From the NCBI RefSeq assembly GCF_023705585.1, contig NZ_BOQE01000001.1, positions 1 through 64,000 on the forward strand: 64,000 bases of DNA, written 5' to 3'. The notes beneath the pieces were generated by a model. The model was not told where the DNA came from, searched no databases, and saw only the letters and a list, made by a program, of their open reading frames with translations. Positions 44,380 to 53,014 of the stretch are shown in pieces; position 1 is the stretch's first letter, and every line of letters starts with the position of its first letter. Source of the DNA: Collibacillus ludicampi (GTDB taxonomy: Bacteria; Bacillota; Bacilli; Tumebacillales; BOQE01). Both the position numbers and the translations under genes were made by a program.

Positions 44380-44446
44380 CGGTGTAGATAGTGATGAAAC
44401 AACGTGCCTTCGGATGAATAAGGACGGTTCTCTTGAGCGGATGTAA
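44380..44446 (+). pseudogene. C-terminal gene remnant
   Basis: The plus frame reads VFGVDSDETTCLRMNKDGSL-ERM and stop, with a terminator (44450-44478) directly after it. It overlaps the 5' end of the minus-strand 101-aa ORF. It looks like the tail of a lost rightward gene. Confidence 0.3.
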
Positions 44447-44449
44447 TAC

Positions 44450-44478
44450 CAACTCCCCTTAATGGTGGGGAGTTTTAG
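44450..44478 (+). terminator. Terminator
   Basis: 8-bp stem AACTCCCC/GGGGAGTT followed by TTAG. Confidence 0.65.
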
Positions 44479-44557
44479 TTGATTTTTATAGTGAAAAATT
44501 ACATACATTTCAATATAATGGTTACATGGGGTAATTTCTCTGAATAGGAGTGATATT

Positions 44558-44811
44558 ATGAGAGTTACGCCACTTGGTTTGACTATGGCCAGCATGATAT
44601 GTATAGGGGTTTTAAATGCTGGTGTTGGTTATGCAGATGCGCAAATCAATGTAATATTGAACGGAAAGAGTCTTGAGTTTGTTCGACCCCCTGTCATCAT
44701 AGACGGGAGGACACTGGACTGGTTCCTTTACGATCTATAGCCGAAGCACTTGGAGCTAATGTCATTTGGGATCCTAAAACAAAGACGGGAACAGCCCAAA
44801 ACATAAAATAA
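44558..44811 (+). pseudogene. Copper-amine-oxidase-like N-domain (stalk) secreted protein, frameshifted
   Basis: The frame encodes a signal peptide and INVILNGKSLEFVRPPVIID then GRTL; after a 5-bp tandem duplication (ACTGGACTGG at 44713-44722) it goes out of phase and stops. The other frame continues VPLRSIAEALGANVIWDPKT and then KTGTAQNIK-stop at 44811. Removing one ACTGG restores the typical Firmicute 'stalk' domain. GAGTGATATT precedes the ATG. Confidence 0.75.
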
Positions 44812-44904
44812 AAAACCGATAAAATCGAGTTAAGCTCCCACATAATATTTAGGGAGATATGATTGATATAGTCGATATATTTCAAAAGAAATCCTTAAAC
44901 CAAT

Positions 44905-44945
44905 AACCCACCGAGCAGGCGGCCAACCTTACGCGGTGGGTTTTC
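44905..44945 (+). terminator. Terminator
   Basis: AACCCACCG/CGGTGGGTT stem followed by TTTCTG. Confidence 0.65.
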
Positions 44946-44961
44946 TGATTATTAAACCACA

Positions 44962-45300
44962 TCATTGTTTCGCTTTTAACATCGCTAGAAAATCAGAATG
45001 ATATTCGGGATCGATCGCCATTGCAACATGGATACATCTATTTGAATCTTTTCCGTAGATAAATTGACCTTTGCTAGCATTGTATTGAAAACCGTGTCTA
45101 TAAGCAAGTGAACATGTCTTAGCGAAGTATTCTGCTTTCTCTATTGCCAATTTATAGGAATCGAAAGACACAACAGGGCCTCCTCCTCCCGCTCCGCTAT
45201 GAGGGCGTAATTCTATGGTGTATTTACCATCAGTAGTATCATTTACTACAGCAACATGATAGAAAGTGTCTTCTACAGGGATTAACATTGTAACAATCAT
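44962..45300 (-). CDS. Hypothetical protein, 112 aa
   Basis: The product MIVTMLIPVEDTFYHVAVVN ... has a Gly-rich stretch (HSGAGGGGPVVSFDSYKLAI). GGGAG touches the first ATG, so the ATG four codons later may be the true start. No family recognised. Confidence 0.5.
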   Translation of the reverse strand: MIVTMLIPVEDTFYHVAVVNDTTDGKYTIELRPHSGAGGGGPVVSFDSYKLAIEKAEYFAKTCSLAYRHGFQYNASKGQFIYGKDSNRCIHVAMAIDPEYHSDFLAMLKAKQ

Positions 45301-45550
45301 CTCCCTTGTATATACTTTATTAAATTATATTACATTTTAGTAGATTAATAAAACACACTCTATTTCACCTAATTCCATATCGGCTAATTATCTTTTTGGT
45401 AAATGACAGGCGGCTACGGCTGGCGATGCATAATTACGTCGCTTGTCAGGTCACAGGCAAATTCACGCACTGGATATGGTGCGGTTGAAGTCAAAGTCTT
45501 TGCAAGTGTGCCGATCCACCCAAACACTCGCGCAAATAAATAACCGCCCG

Positions 45551-45766
45551 TTAATAGGCGGCTTCGGGATAAAAGTAAACGCGGTGGATTCGCCTATCGC
45601 GACTATACGTTTTACCATTGACGACGAACGTTAAATCGCCATTTTGCTCCATTTCACCGACATCGATAATTTGTCTTGTGCTGGAATCTACGACAGCGAC
45701 AGGTAATCGACATGAGGTGACGAAACGAAAATCGTCGTTCGCGGTTAATTCTGTTCCCAGTTTCAT
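45551..45766 (-). CDS. Small phage protein, 71 aa
   Basis: GGGAGGGGATAAC precedes MKLGTELTANDDFRFVTSCR .... Predicted beta-rich; resembles small phage tail-region or DUF proteins, unassigned. A hairpin ACCGCC/GGCGG overlaps its end. Confidence 0.5.
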   Translation of the reverse strand: MKLGTELTANDDFRFVTSCRLPVAVVDSSTRQIIDVGEMEQNGDLTFVVNGKTYSRDRRIHRVYFYPEAAY

Positions 45767-45841
45767 GTTATCCCCTCCCTTTTGAAATGATTGTTATATT
45801 CTCATTATTCCTTATACGCACAACAATATACCAATTTACAT

Positions 45842-45895
45842 ATAACCATTTGGTGCCGTGGATTGGAATTATCCAGTCCACCCACGAGATGGTTA
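45842..45895. repeat. Nested inverted repeat
   Basis: ATAACCAT ... ATGGTTAT (8-bp outer arms) enclose TGGATTGG/CCAGTCCA (inner arms), giving a 54-bp two-level hairpin, and a second CGAGAT/ATCGTCTCG overlaps its right end. It may be an RNA structure or a protein-binding site. Confidence 0.45.
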
Positions 45896-45931
45896 TCGTC
45901 TCGATGCTGAATAGGTAAGCGCAACCGAACG

Positions 45932-45960
45932 GGCAAGGTGTCATCCCTACCTTGCCTTTT
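45932..45960. terminator. Bidirectional hairpin terminator
   Basis: GGCAAGGT/ACCTTGCC stem followed by TTTT. Confidence 0.7.
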
Positions 45961-46005
45961 CAGCATTATTTTTTACGTGAAACGGGATGAAATAATTGAA
46001 AATGT

Positions 46006-46290
46006 GTGTATTATGAAAATGGATATTTGTATGGTGTGGATTCGCGTGGAGAGTTTCGTCAACAAATAGATATAGAAACTGGCGAACTGATCGGTGAACG
46101 TGAATATCGACCACATATCTACTTGAAACCTGGTGAATTTGCGGTAAAAATTGACGCAACGAAAAAACGGCGAAAACAACATTTTCTTAAATATATTGAC
46201 GAGATTACATTGCCGTTGATTGAAGAAGATAAGATTTCAACATATGAGTGTGGCGTATTGTTAAAATTATTGCACTTGGTGGATCTTTCA
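46006..46290 (+). pseudogene. Truncated phage replication/DNA-binding protein, 5' part
   Basis: The first ~92 codons (YYENGYLYGVDSRGEFRQQI ... ATKKRRKQHFLKYIDEIT ... ECGVLLKLLHLV) read like a phage or plasmid Rep/MarR-like protein with a helical region before the recognition helix. After about 46290 the frame runs through the antisense of the next gene and is meaningless, so the original 3' end is lost. Confidence 0.4.
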
Positions 46291-46301
46291 TATGTACACC
46301 T

Positions 46302-47252
46302 CTATACTCGAAACCTGTCGCTCAATTCTTGTTCATCCAACTTCAATATATCCTTTTCATCTTTATATGCTATCAAATCACGGAAATATTGCGAGAACAA
46401 GTCTAAATTGAATATTTGCTTAATGTCCTCAATTTTAGCGTATACAATCTTGTTGAATCGAGCATAAAACAAGGCGATCTGTTTAATTTCTACCGGAAAA
46501 TCATCGTCGTACTCAGATAATAAGTAATACCCGATAAGCTGCCATATCTCGTTCTCTTTGTAATCATAATATTTTGATGTTTTAATGTCGAATATCGTAT
46601 TACCTATGATGAAATCGGCATCTGCTCCCCCAATTTCGCGGCTATATTTTTTGAATATAGGATTCAGTATTATTGACTTTTTAGTTGTAAAATAATGAGG
46701 AATTTTTTCAGTATACGTGATTATATTTAGTAAATCCTCGACATCTTCTTCTTTTACATGTAAATAATTTTCGTCCCTTATTTTTCCCGATCGATAATAA
46801 TGCTCACAATAAGCTAATATAATAGAACCTCTAACCAACTCTCTCTCAGGAATGTTTTCACCATTTATATAATCACTTCTCGTTTTCCAAATTTCATTGA
46901 CCTCTTGTTTCAATAATTCAATTTCTTCGATACGCTTCTCTTCGTACTTTCCAGTCATCACCAAAGGTACAATTTGCCCTTCCAAGCCTAAGAGTCCGGA
47001 TTCAATTATTGAGCTAAGTTCATGTTCAATGAATAATCCATTCAATCGCTGTATATAAGCTCGGAACCAAAAGTCGTATGCCGTCCCCACGACAGTCCAA
47101 TCGTAACCAGGAACAGGTTTAACTAATGGTCTGATATATTTAGGGAACGCTTCTTTGCCATCTAGCGATTTAAACAGATGTTTTATATTTGGGATGACGC
47201 TAAACAATTTTATTACAGTTTGATTATTATTTAACATCGAAGTTAGTGACAT
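46302..47252 (-). CDS. PD-(D/E)XK nuclease-like protein
   Basis: The ~316-residue protein has the nuclease core GADADFIIGNTIFDIKTSKY (D ... D-x-K) and a following QLIGYYLL (Q-x3-Y), as in Cas4/RecB-type and other PDDEXK enzymes. The N-terminal two-thirds are helical and unknown. Start MSLTSML (47252) follows AAGGTAGGGG; a longer frame to 47285 exists. It overlies the end of a truncated plus-strand gene and sits among relics, so it could be defence cargo; that is inference. Confidence 0.6.
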   Translation of the reverse strand: MSLTSMLNNNQTVIKLFSVIPNIKHLFKSLDGKEAFPKYIRPLVKPVPGYDWTVVGTAYDFWFRAYIQRLNGLFIEHELSSIIESGLLGLEGQIVPLVMTGKYEEKRIEEIELLKQEVNEIWKTRSDYINGENIPERELVRGSIILAYCEHYYRSGKIRDENYLHVKEEDVEDLLNIITYTEKIPHYFTTKKSIILNPIFKKYSREIGGADADFIIGNTIFDIKTSKYYDYKENEIWQLIGYYLLSEYDDDFPVEIKQIALFYARFNKIVYAKIEDIKQIFNLDLFSQYFRDLIAYKDEKDILKLDEQELSDRFRV

Positions 47253-47512
47253 TTGCGCCCCTACCTTACTAGTTTGATGTAACATTCAGTATATCAAACA
47301 ATGGAATTATCGGGTAGATTCTACCCAGTTTCGAAATGGCAGTGAATGCTAAGAATGAATCGGTGGAGTGTATTAGAGAAGTTAAATAAACACGGATATT
47401 GAACAATTGGTTGAAGAAGAAGAAATACCGCCACAGTATGCCGTTGCAGAGGCGGTTTGAGCGTTGCTTGAATGCTCATTATTTAGCATGTACAGAATAC
47501 GGATGGTAATCC

Positions 47513-48013
47513 TCAGCTATGCATAGGAGTTAATTCTCGGCTTCTCTGCTTATTTACTATAGCCAATTCATCGATTAATCGGTTCCTTTCCCAAAACTTT
47601 ACGCACGCACTTTCTGCGATACGTTTGGCTTTGGGTGTTAAATAGTTGTTCGTAATCACAATCATTCGCTTTGCACCGTAATATTCTCGTGCTCGAATAA
47701 CTTCTTCTACCGAACTTGCACCTACTTTATAATTCCATCGTTCTGCCTGAATCACAACACAAACGCCACTAGGTTCTCGACCAACGATATCGGCACCGTG
47801 GTCGCCTGATCTAGGGGTTATCTTCACATCCCACCCGACTTTCTGAAAGTGAAAAAACATCCGTTTTTCAAAGTCAAACCCATCCTTCTTATCTATTTCA
47901 CTTAACCTAGCAGTTAAAATTCGTACTCTTCTACACGACGTTGGTAATGAAGTAATTGCAACGTCGGCAAGTTTAATTAAAAGATAAATAGAATCGGAGC
48001 AACAAAAAATCAT
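47513..48013 (-). CDS. Mrr-like restriction endonuclease-fold protein with altered QxK motif
   Basis: The 166-residue protein matches the Mrr catalytic fold: FQKVGWDVKITPRSGDHGAD, VCVVIQAERW, VEEVIRAREYYGAKRMIVIT-NNYLT and the C-terminal FWERNRLIDEL. The usual PD-QxK lysine is Glu here (VIQAERW), which should impair cleavage. No ribosome site is clear before the ATG at 48013, so the N-terminus is uncertain. Confidence 0.65.
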   Translation of the reverse strand: MIFCCSDSIYLLIKLADVAITSLPTSCRRVRILTARLSEIDKKDGFDFEKRMFFHFQKVGWDVKITPRSGDHGADIVGREPSGVCVVIQAERWNYKVGASSVEEVIRAREYYGAKRMIVITNNYLTPKAKRIAESACVKFWERNRLIDELAIVNKQRSRELTPMHS

Positions 48014-48144
48014 TTTTTTCGTAATCCATTCATAAACGAAATATCCGATACTTGAAAGTAGTTATACTTTATTTACAATGTCGAATAAACTCTATCAAAG
48101 CCCTTTTTATCTCAAAAAAAAAGACACCCAGATTAGGATGCCGA

Positions 48145-48279
48145 TTATGCATGCTTTTTCAGTTTTTCTTTCTTTCGGGGGCTACCTACGACCGGTTTGT
48201 CACTTCTCACAACAATTTTGGTATACTTTCTGCCTTTTTTTGTTCGAAGGGTCTGATTACTTAACATTTTTACTGCCAT
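48145..48279 (-). CDS. Small basic protein, 44 aa
   Basis: AAGGAGGAGATTAAT precedes MAVKMLSNQTLRTKKGRKYT and a Lys-rich tail (KKEKLKKHA); a terminator with nine T follows (48115-48145). The charge suggests nucleic-acid binding. No family recognised. Confidence 0.55.
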   Translation of the reverse strand: MAVKMLSNQTLRTKKGRKYTKIVVRSDKPVVGSPRKKEKLKKHA

Positions 48280-48307
48280 ATTAATCTCCTCCTTCGGGTT
48301 TATCCTA

Positions 48308-49117
48308 TTATACCAAAGCATTTGGCACTTTGTCCAAATTTGCTAACAAATGCAGTAAAGAAGTCGAAATTTCAAATTCCTTTTGTTTATCTGGTTTAAC
48401 GAACCCCTCTTTCATAAAAAGGATTCCAACACCAAACTTAAACTCACCTATGTTTCGAATGAACGCAAATTCTTTAGCTTCTGTGTCGTAAGATTTTAGG
48501 TCAGTGAGATAATGAGTATTTTTTCCTCGCTTTGTAACCCCAGTATTAATGATTTCAAGTACGTTCTCAGGAACAGAGTAACCCAAAGAAATACCAACCC
48601 ATGTATAACCATCCACGCCTTCTTCATCGGCTTTTTTAGGTCGAACCCAAACACAAAGAAAATCGCGCTTGTTTTCTATAGAGAAGATTTCTGAAAAACC
48701 TTTTTCAAACTTCTTCAAGATTTCGAAAACATCATCTTGAATATCTTCGTCTTGATTACGCTCTAATTTTTTGATGATTTTTTCAATCTCTTGCTCACAA
48801 AGGAGAGTTACTAGTTTCTTTTTCCCTGTCCGTTTAAGATATTTAAGATATACGTAATAAATTCCATAACAAATAATATGTAAAAAAAGAAAAGTTGCTA
48901 ATATGTAGAGCCATTGAAACAATGGTTGATTTTTAACTAATCCCCCCAATTTAACCCACCATACAAAAGGTAAACTGATCCAGGATTGAATATTGTCACT
49001 AATTGTGGCTAAAGAGTTCTGAGCCCTTGCCCACATAATACCAAAAAGAGTACTGGAACCTATACCGGTAAACCATTTCCATCCTTTTTTCCAATATTCT
49101 TTAATTTGCTCTAGCAA
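48308..49117 (-). CDS. Membrane-anchored protein with GAF-like sensor domain
   Basis: From a TTG start (49117, GGAGGTACAAGC upstream) the ~269 residues have a membrane region (about 65-110: WLYILATFLFLHIICYGIYY), a coiled-coil (EQEIEKIIKKLERN) and a C-terminal alpha/beta domain resembling GAF (FLCVWVRPKKADEEGVDGYT ... FAFIRNIGEFKFGVGILFMK). Such architecture suits a ligand- or stress-sensing effector. No family name can be given. Confidence 0.45.
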   Translation of the reverse strand: MLEQIKEYWKKGWKWFTGIGSSTLFGIMWARAQNSLATISDNIQSWISLPFVWWVKLGGLVKNQPLFQWLYILATFLFLHIICYGIYYVYLKYLKRTGKKKLVTLLCEQEIEKIIKKLERNQDEDIQDDVFEILKKFEKGFSEIFSIENKRDFLCVWVRPKKADEEGVDGYTWVGISLGYSVPENVLEIINTGVTKRGKNTHYLTDLKSYDTEAKEFAFIRNIGEFKFGVGILFMKEGFVKPDKQKEFEISTSLLHLLANLDKVPNALV

Positions 49118-49200
49118 GCTTGTACCTCCTTTCAAAGGTAACACTTCAAAATTAGCAAAAAATGAGATTGATTTCAAATAAAAAATAACCCACTAAAGGG

Positions 49201-49359
49201 CTATTTGAACAGTCTCAAGATTCTAGTAATGAAGGATTCTTCCTTCAGAAGAGTTGGAATGGGTTTGCTGCTCTGCACCACTACCAGATGAATTTTGTCT
49301 CCCGATTTTAAATTAATAACGCTCCGTTCTAGAATGTTGATAATTTTTGTTTTTTTCAT
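49201..49359 (-). CDS. Small protein, 52 aa
   Basis: GGTGGAGATAGT precedes MKKTKIINILERSVINLKSG ...; the tail ITRILRLFK is amphipathic. It lies upstream of the membrane protein gene, separated by a hairpin (AACCC/GGGCT region near 49185-49205). No family recognised. Confidence 0.5.
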   Translation of the reverse strand: MKKTKIINILERSVINLKSGDKIHLVVVQSSKPIPTLLKEESFITRILRLFK

Positions 49360-49439
49360 ACTATCTCCACCATTCCTCAGATTTAGCACATAATATTAGT
49401 CAAATTTTTATATCATCATTACTCTTCATTCTGTACGTG

Positions 49440-49550
49440 TTATAATCCATCAAAACGTGGTACAGAAATATTTTCCACTTGTTGTCGCTTTTTCGCAAAT
49501 TCTTCCTCGCGAAGAAAAGCCCACAGAGCGTTTAATACAGATCGATTCAT
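49440..49550 (-). CDS. Small phage protein, 36 aa
   Basis: AGAGGTG precedes two adjacent ATG codons; MNRSVLNALWAFLREEEFAK is followed by a short tail (KRQQVENISVPRFDGL). Predicted helix with charged end. It lies downstream of the tape-measure gene on the same strand. Confidence 0.45.
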   Translation of the reverse strand: MNRSVLNALWAFLREEEFAKKRQQVENISVPRFDGL

Positions 49551-49553
49551 CAT

Positions 49554-49909
49554 CACCTCTAAATGAAACATTTCTATGAGCTTACTTCTTGGTCGATTAA
49601 AATATGCGACCGATGCAACATTTAGATATATCGAATCGTATATTTTTTAAATTGTTAATATTGATGAAAACGATTAATTACGAAAGTTGCACATTACGCC
49701 AATTTTCTCATCGCAACATACAAATCGGCATTATTATAATTAACGGCGAGCACCCACACCGGAGTATTCGCCGTCAGTTCACAGGCAAAAAACACCACAC
49801 GGACATTTCACTGGTAGTGGCGTGTTCAAATGGTATAGAATTGAGAAATGCGATTCCTCCGTTACGTGCGCGGTTGTATAGGTTTTACCCGTGCAACACA
49901 ATACCTCCT
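49554..49909. other. Noncoding interval with hairpins
   Basis: These ~355 bases follow the tape-measure gene. They hold ACGGCGA/TCGCCGT (about 49742-49774) and AACACCACAC/GTGGCGTGTT (about 49789-49831) inverted repeats but no ORF with a ribosome site; the second may be a terminator for genes to its right. Confidence 0.4.
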
Positions 49910-49932
49910 TTAATTAAACACCAACCTGTTCG
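49910..49932. repeat. 23-bp direct repeat, copy 2
   Basis: Identical to 39715-39737; here it encodes the final codons of the tape-measure gene. Confidence 0.7.
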
Positions 49933-52633
49933 GCCCAATTGGACGTGACATGTTATTCATACGCGTATTCACGCCGAGACGACGCATCACAGCATCAGCA
50001 ATTTGGTCAGGGCTTTGATTTGCACCGTTGATGTGGAATGTGATGTACGTATCTCCTCCACTACCAAATCCACCATACCGATCAAACGTATCAGGTACAG
50101 CAGCGTTCGCAAGTTGATTGGATGCGCTTTTCACCATATGCGCATGATCATTGATACCCAACGCCATCCCCTGCGCAACAAATTGACCGTAAGTACGCAT
50201 CAACCGAGATGGACTTTGAATGCCTAATGCTTTACGAATCGGAGCAGGAACAACATCATCTATCCATGCACTGATTTTACTTTTCAACCATCCCCACATC
50301 GATTGAATACCATTCCAAATGCCCTCAACAATGTTATGACCGATAGTAGCCATCTTATCTGGCAACGATTTAAACCAATCGACCATCTCGTTGAATTTTT
50401 GTTTGATCCACTGCACCCATTGAGCAACGTGCTCTCGTATATGTCCGAAATTCGTTTTCCACGCTGCCCATAACAACGCGATGATAGCAATTACTCCCAA
50501 AATAATCCAGCCCACCGGCCCTAATGCGATTAACCAACTAGCCGCCATACGTACTGCTTGCACAGCTAATTGCGCCGCAAATTTAGCAACACCAGCACCT
50601 AATTGCGTAATCGCCAATAATACGCGCCCACCCGCTTGCATTGCGATAGTACCGAATCTTAGGAACGCGGAACCGGCTCTTGATAACAATCCAGGCAGTT
50701 TAGATATTCCTTGCAACGCTTTACTACTGATAAATTTACCCGCTGCCATTACACCCTTACCAGCAGCCGCAAATGGAGCAGCTAATCCCATCCTCATGCC
50801 TTTGGCGATTAGGCCGGCTGGTTTGGCTATTTTTTTGGCGCCCGATACAGTTCCTTTGATTCCCTTGCCGATGCCTTTGATCAGGCCTACGGAGCCTTTA
50901 CCAATGCCACGACCGAGAAATTTGGTTGCGCCTTTAAGTCCCAATACTTCAAGCGATTTCGACAGCATACCGACGATACCAGCAAGTGAAATCAATGCAC
51001 CGCCAAACGTCAACGCACTTGCAGCTGCGAGCGAGAAAAATTTCGTTGCTTTCGGGTGATCGTTAAGGTATCCCATGAACTTGGATAGCAACGTATTTAC
51101 TTTGACCAGTACGGGAACCAACGACTCCATGAGCGGTTTGCCCAATTGCTGACCAATGGTTTGCAAGTTACTTCCCGCGATGTGTAATTGGCCGTTAAAA
51201 CTGTCACGTATCACACCAATTTGATCATGCAACGACTTCTGGATATTCATCTGTTGCATCAATTGCTCGTACATATCCTTGTGACTGCTAATTATAGCGA
51301 AGTCTTGCCCTTGCTCCCCGAATATCTTGTTCATCAGCGCCGCCCATTCAAGTTCACCGCCGGATAAGGTTTTACCGGTTAGCAATTTAGACTGTTCCTG
51401 AATGTGTTCCAGCTGATCTTTAGATAATTGCGATGCGTAATTAGTGTGTACGCCTTTCGCGATGAACTCATCGTGCTTCTGTGATAGGATATTAACAATA
51501 TCGCCATAAGATCGAAGACTGTTCTTGTCCTTCAATAGCGCAGCGTAATCAATACCGGTGATCTCCATTTTGCCCGATTTCAGCTTATGACCGTGTATCC
51601 CACTGATCAAACCGGCATCAGCCATCGCTTCGAGTTGTTTCGATCCGGTTGCGGTGCCAATATACTTGAATGGATTGATGCGCTCCGCAAAATCTTTGAT
51701 ATGCGTACCGGCCATGCTTCCTTCGACCCCTGCACGCGCCTCCATCAACGTTGCGATTAAGTTATCCTGCTCTGTCCAGCCGAGATTCTTTACAACTGGC
51801 ATAGAATACTTGAACGCTTCCCCAATCGACTCTGAATTAGCATGTGTGATATTGATACCGCGATACATCATATCCGCAAATTGCTGCATACGCTGAATAT
51901 TCTGACTGATACCGGCATCGTCAGCCATACGCGCGAAGTTGTATGCGGTCTGCTCGGCGCTTGACGACTTACCCATTCCCACCTCAACTTCGGCCAGGTA
52001 CGTTGCTTCCGGTACGATCTTCTTCAGCGCATCAAGCTGAACACCAGCGTGTGCTAGTTCCAAATTGATTTTGTATAAGTCTGTTTTTCCGAAAAGCGTA
52101 GTCTGCGACAAGTCCTGCGCCATCTTATCGATTTCTTTCAATTTGGCGCTGGTCTGATCCAGTCCATATACTCCACCCAACTGAATCTGTGCCATCTGCA
52201 CGTCACCGGCTGATTTTGCGAGCTTAAACATCCCGTAATCAACGGCGACTCCCGCAGCGGCAACGGCTACACCACCCAACGCCACTTTCTTAAACTTTTC
52301 GTATGACGCAGTAAGCGCATCTAGTTTCTTTTGTTGCTCTTCAGCCGCGTCCAATCCACGAATTGCGGTGCGTAGTTGTTGAAATGATAACCCAGCATCT
52401 TTGGATTGCTGAATCAGTTTGGACAGTTTATTACGTCGATCCAAATCTTCGAATGCCTGCGTGATCTTATCGATCTCGCTTGCGGATGTACCTAGCGCCT
52501 TTAGACCACGTTGCATATCCGCGATCTGTTTCTGTGCTAACGATGTTGTTGCCGAGACTTGTTTGAATATCGGTGTAAAATAGTCAATTGCCTTTATCGC
52601 AACCGACAATTCAAACGCCTTTTCCATCCCCAT
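49910..52633 (-). CDS. Phage tail tape-measure protein
   Basis: The 907-residue protein is of the TP901 tape-measure type: a coiled-coil N-terminus, a glycine/alanine/lysine-rich central membrane-like block (LISLAGIVGMLSKSLEVLGL ... VGWIILGVIAIIALLWAAWK), and a helical C-terminus with KALGIQSPSRLMRTYGQFVA and TYITFHINGANQSPDQIADA. It sets tail length and helps DNA entry. It starts immediately after the stop of the preceding 130-aa gene. Confidence 0.92.
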   Translation of the reverse strand: MGMEKAFELSVAIKAIDYFTPIFKQVSATTSLAQKQIADMQRGLKALGTSASEIDKITQAFEDLDRRNKLSKLIQQSKDAGLSFQQLRTAIRGLDAAEEQQKKLDALTASYEKFKKVALGGVAVAAAGVAVDYGMFKLAKSAGDVQMAQIQLGGVYGLDQTSAKLKEIDKMAQDLSQTTLFGKTDLYKINLELAHAGVQLDALKKIVPEATYLAEVEVGMGKSSSAEQTAYNFARMADDAGISQNIQRMQQFADMMYRGINITHANSESIGEAFKYSMPVVKNLGWTEQDNLIATLMEARAGVEGSMAGTHIKDFAERINPFKYIGTATGSKQLEAMADAGLISGIHGHKLKSGKMEITGIDYAALLKDKNSLRSYGDIVNILSQKHDEFIAKGVHTNYASQLSKDQLEHIQEQSKLLTGKTLSGGELEWAALMNKIFGEQGQDFAIISSHKDMYEQLMQQMNIQKSLHDQIGVIRDSFNGQLHIAGSNLQTIGQQLGKPLMESLVPVLVKVNTLLSKFMGYLNDHPKATKFFSLAAASALTFGGALISLAGIVGMLSKSLEVLGLKGATKFLGRGIGKGSVGLIKGIGKGIKGTVSGAKKIAKPAGLIAKGMRMGLAAPFAAAGKGVMAAGKFISSKALQGISKLPGLLSRAGSAFLRFGTIAMQAGGRVLLAITQLGAGVAKFAAQLAVQAVRMAASWLIALGPVGWIILGVIAIIALLWAAWKTNFGHIREHVAQWVQWIKQKFNEMVDWFKSLPDKMATIGHNIVEGIWNGIQSMWGWLKSKISAWIDDVVPAPIRKALGIQSPSRLMRTYGQFVAQGMALGINDHAHMVKSASNQLANAAVPDTFDRYGGFGSGGDTYITFHINGANQSPDQIADAVMRRLGVNTRMNNMSRPIGPNRLVFN

Positions 52634-53014
52634 CTACATCACCATCCTTTCGATATGACGGAAAACCAATTCTGCAACTGCACTTTCCACCCGATTACGT
52701 AATCGAATAGTCGCCTGTTCCATCTTTTCGCTTAAACGTTCCAAGCGTTCGCTCAATTCATCAACCTCGTGCATTTTCTCAATGAACGATACCGGATCAT
52801 CGAGCATACGTTGCCGCATCATTTGGCTTTCACGTAACGCTGCATCGGCTTCATCGCGGACTTTCGTCTCATCTGAAACGTCAAGCCGGATACTATCAAT
52901 GACGCGCCATCTGAATCCTTTACGGCGTAACAACATAAAGTCAATTGTATGATTGCGATTCTCTTTGATTTCGATTTTTTCACGATCATTCAGCATAACA
53001 GTTTGTCTGATCAT
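52634..53014 (-). CDS. Phage tail-region protein (tail-chaperone position)
   Basis: The ~126-residue helical protein (MIRQTVMLNDREKIEIKENR ... SERLERLSEKMEQATIRLRN) lies just before the tape-measure gene, where tail assembly chaperones are usual. No frameshift product is evident. Start uncertain between 53026 and 53014; it overlaps the next gene. Confidence 0.5.
   Translation of the reverse strand: MIRQTVMLNDREKIEIKENRNHTIDFMLLRRKGFRWRVIDSIRLDVSDETKVRDEADAALRESQMMRQRMLDDPVSFIEKMHEVDELSERLERLSEKMEQATIRLRNRVESAVAELVFRHIERMVM

Noticed and set aside
44332-44595. 87-codon minus-strand ORF
   Set aside because: It runs through a terminator and the signal peptide region of the stalk-domain gene, and has no ribosome site.
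46291-46467. C-terminal part of the plus-strand ORF 46006-46467
   Set aside because: It is antisense to the end of the PD-(D/E)XK gene and has no protein-like character.
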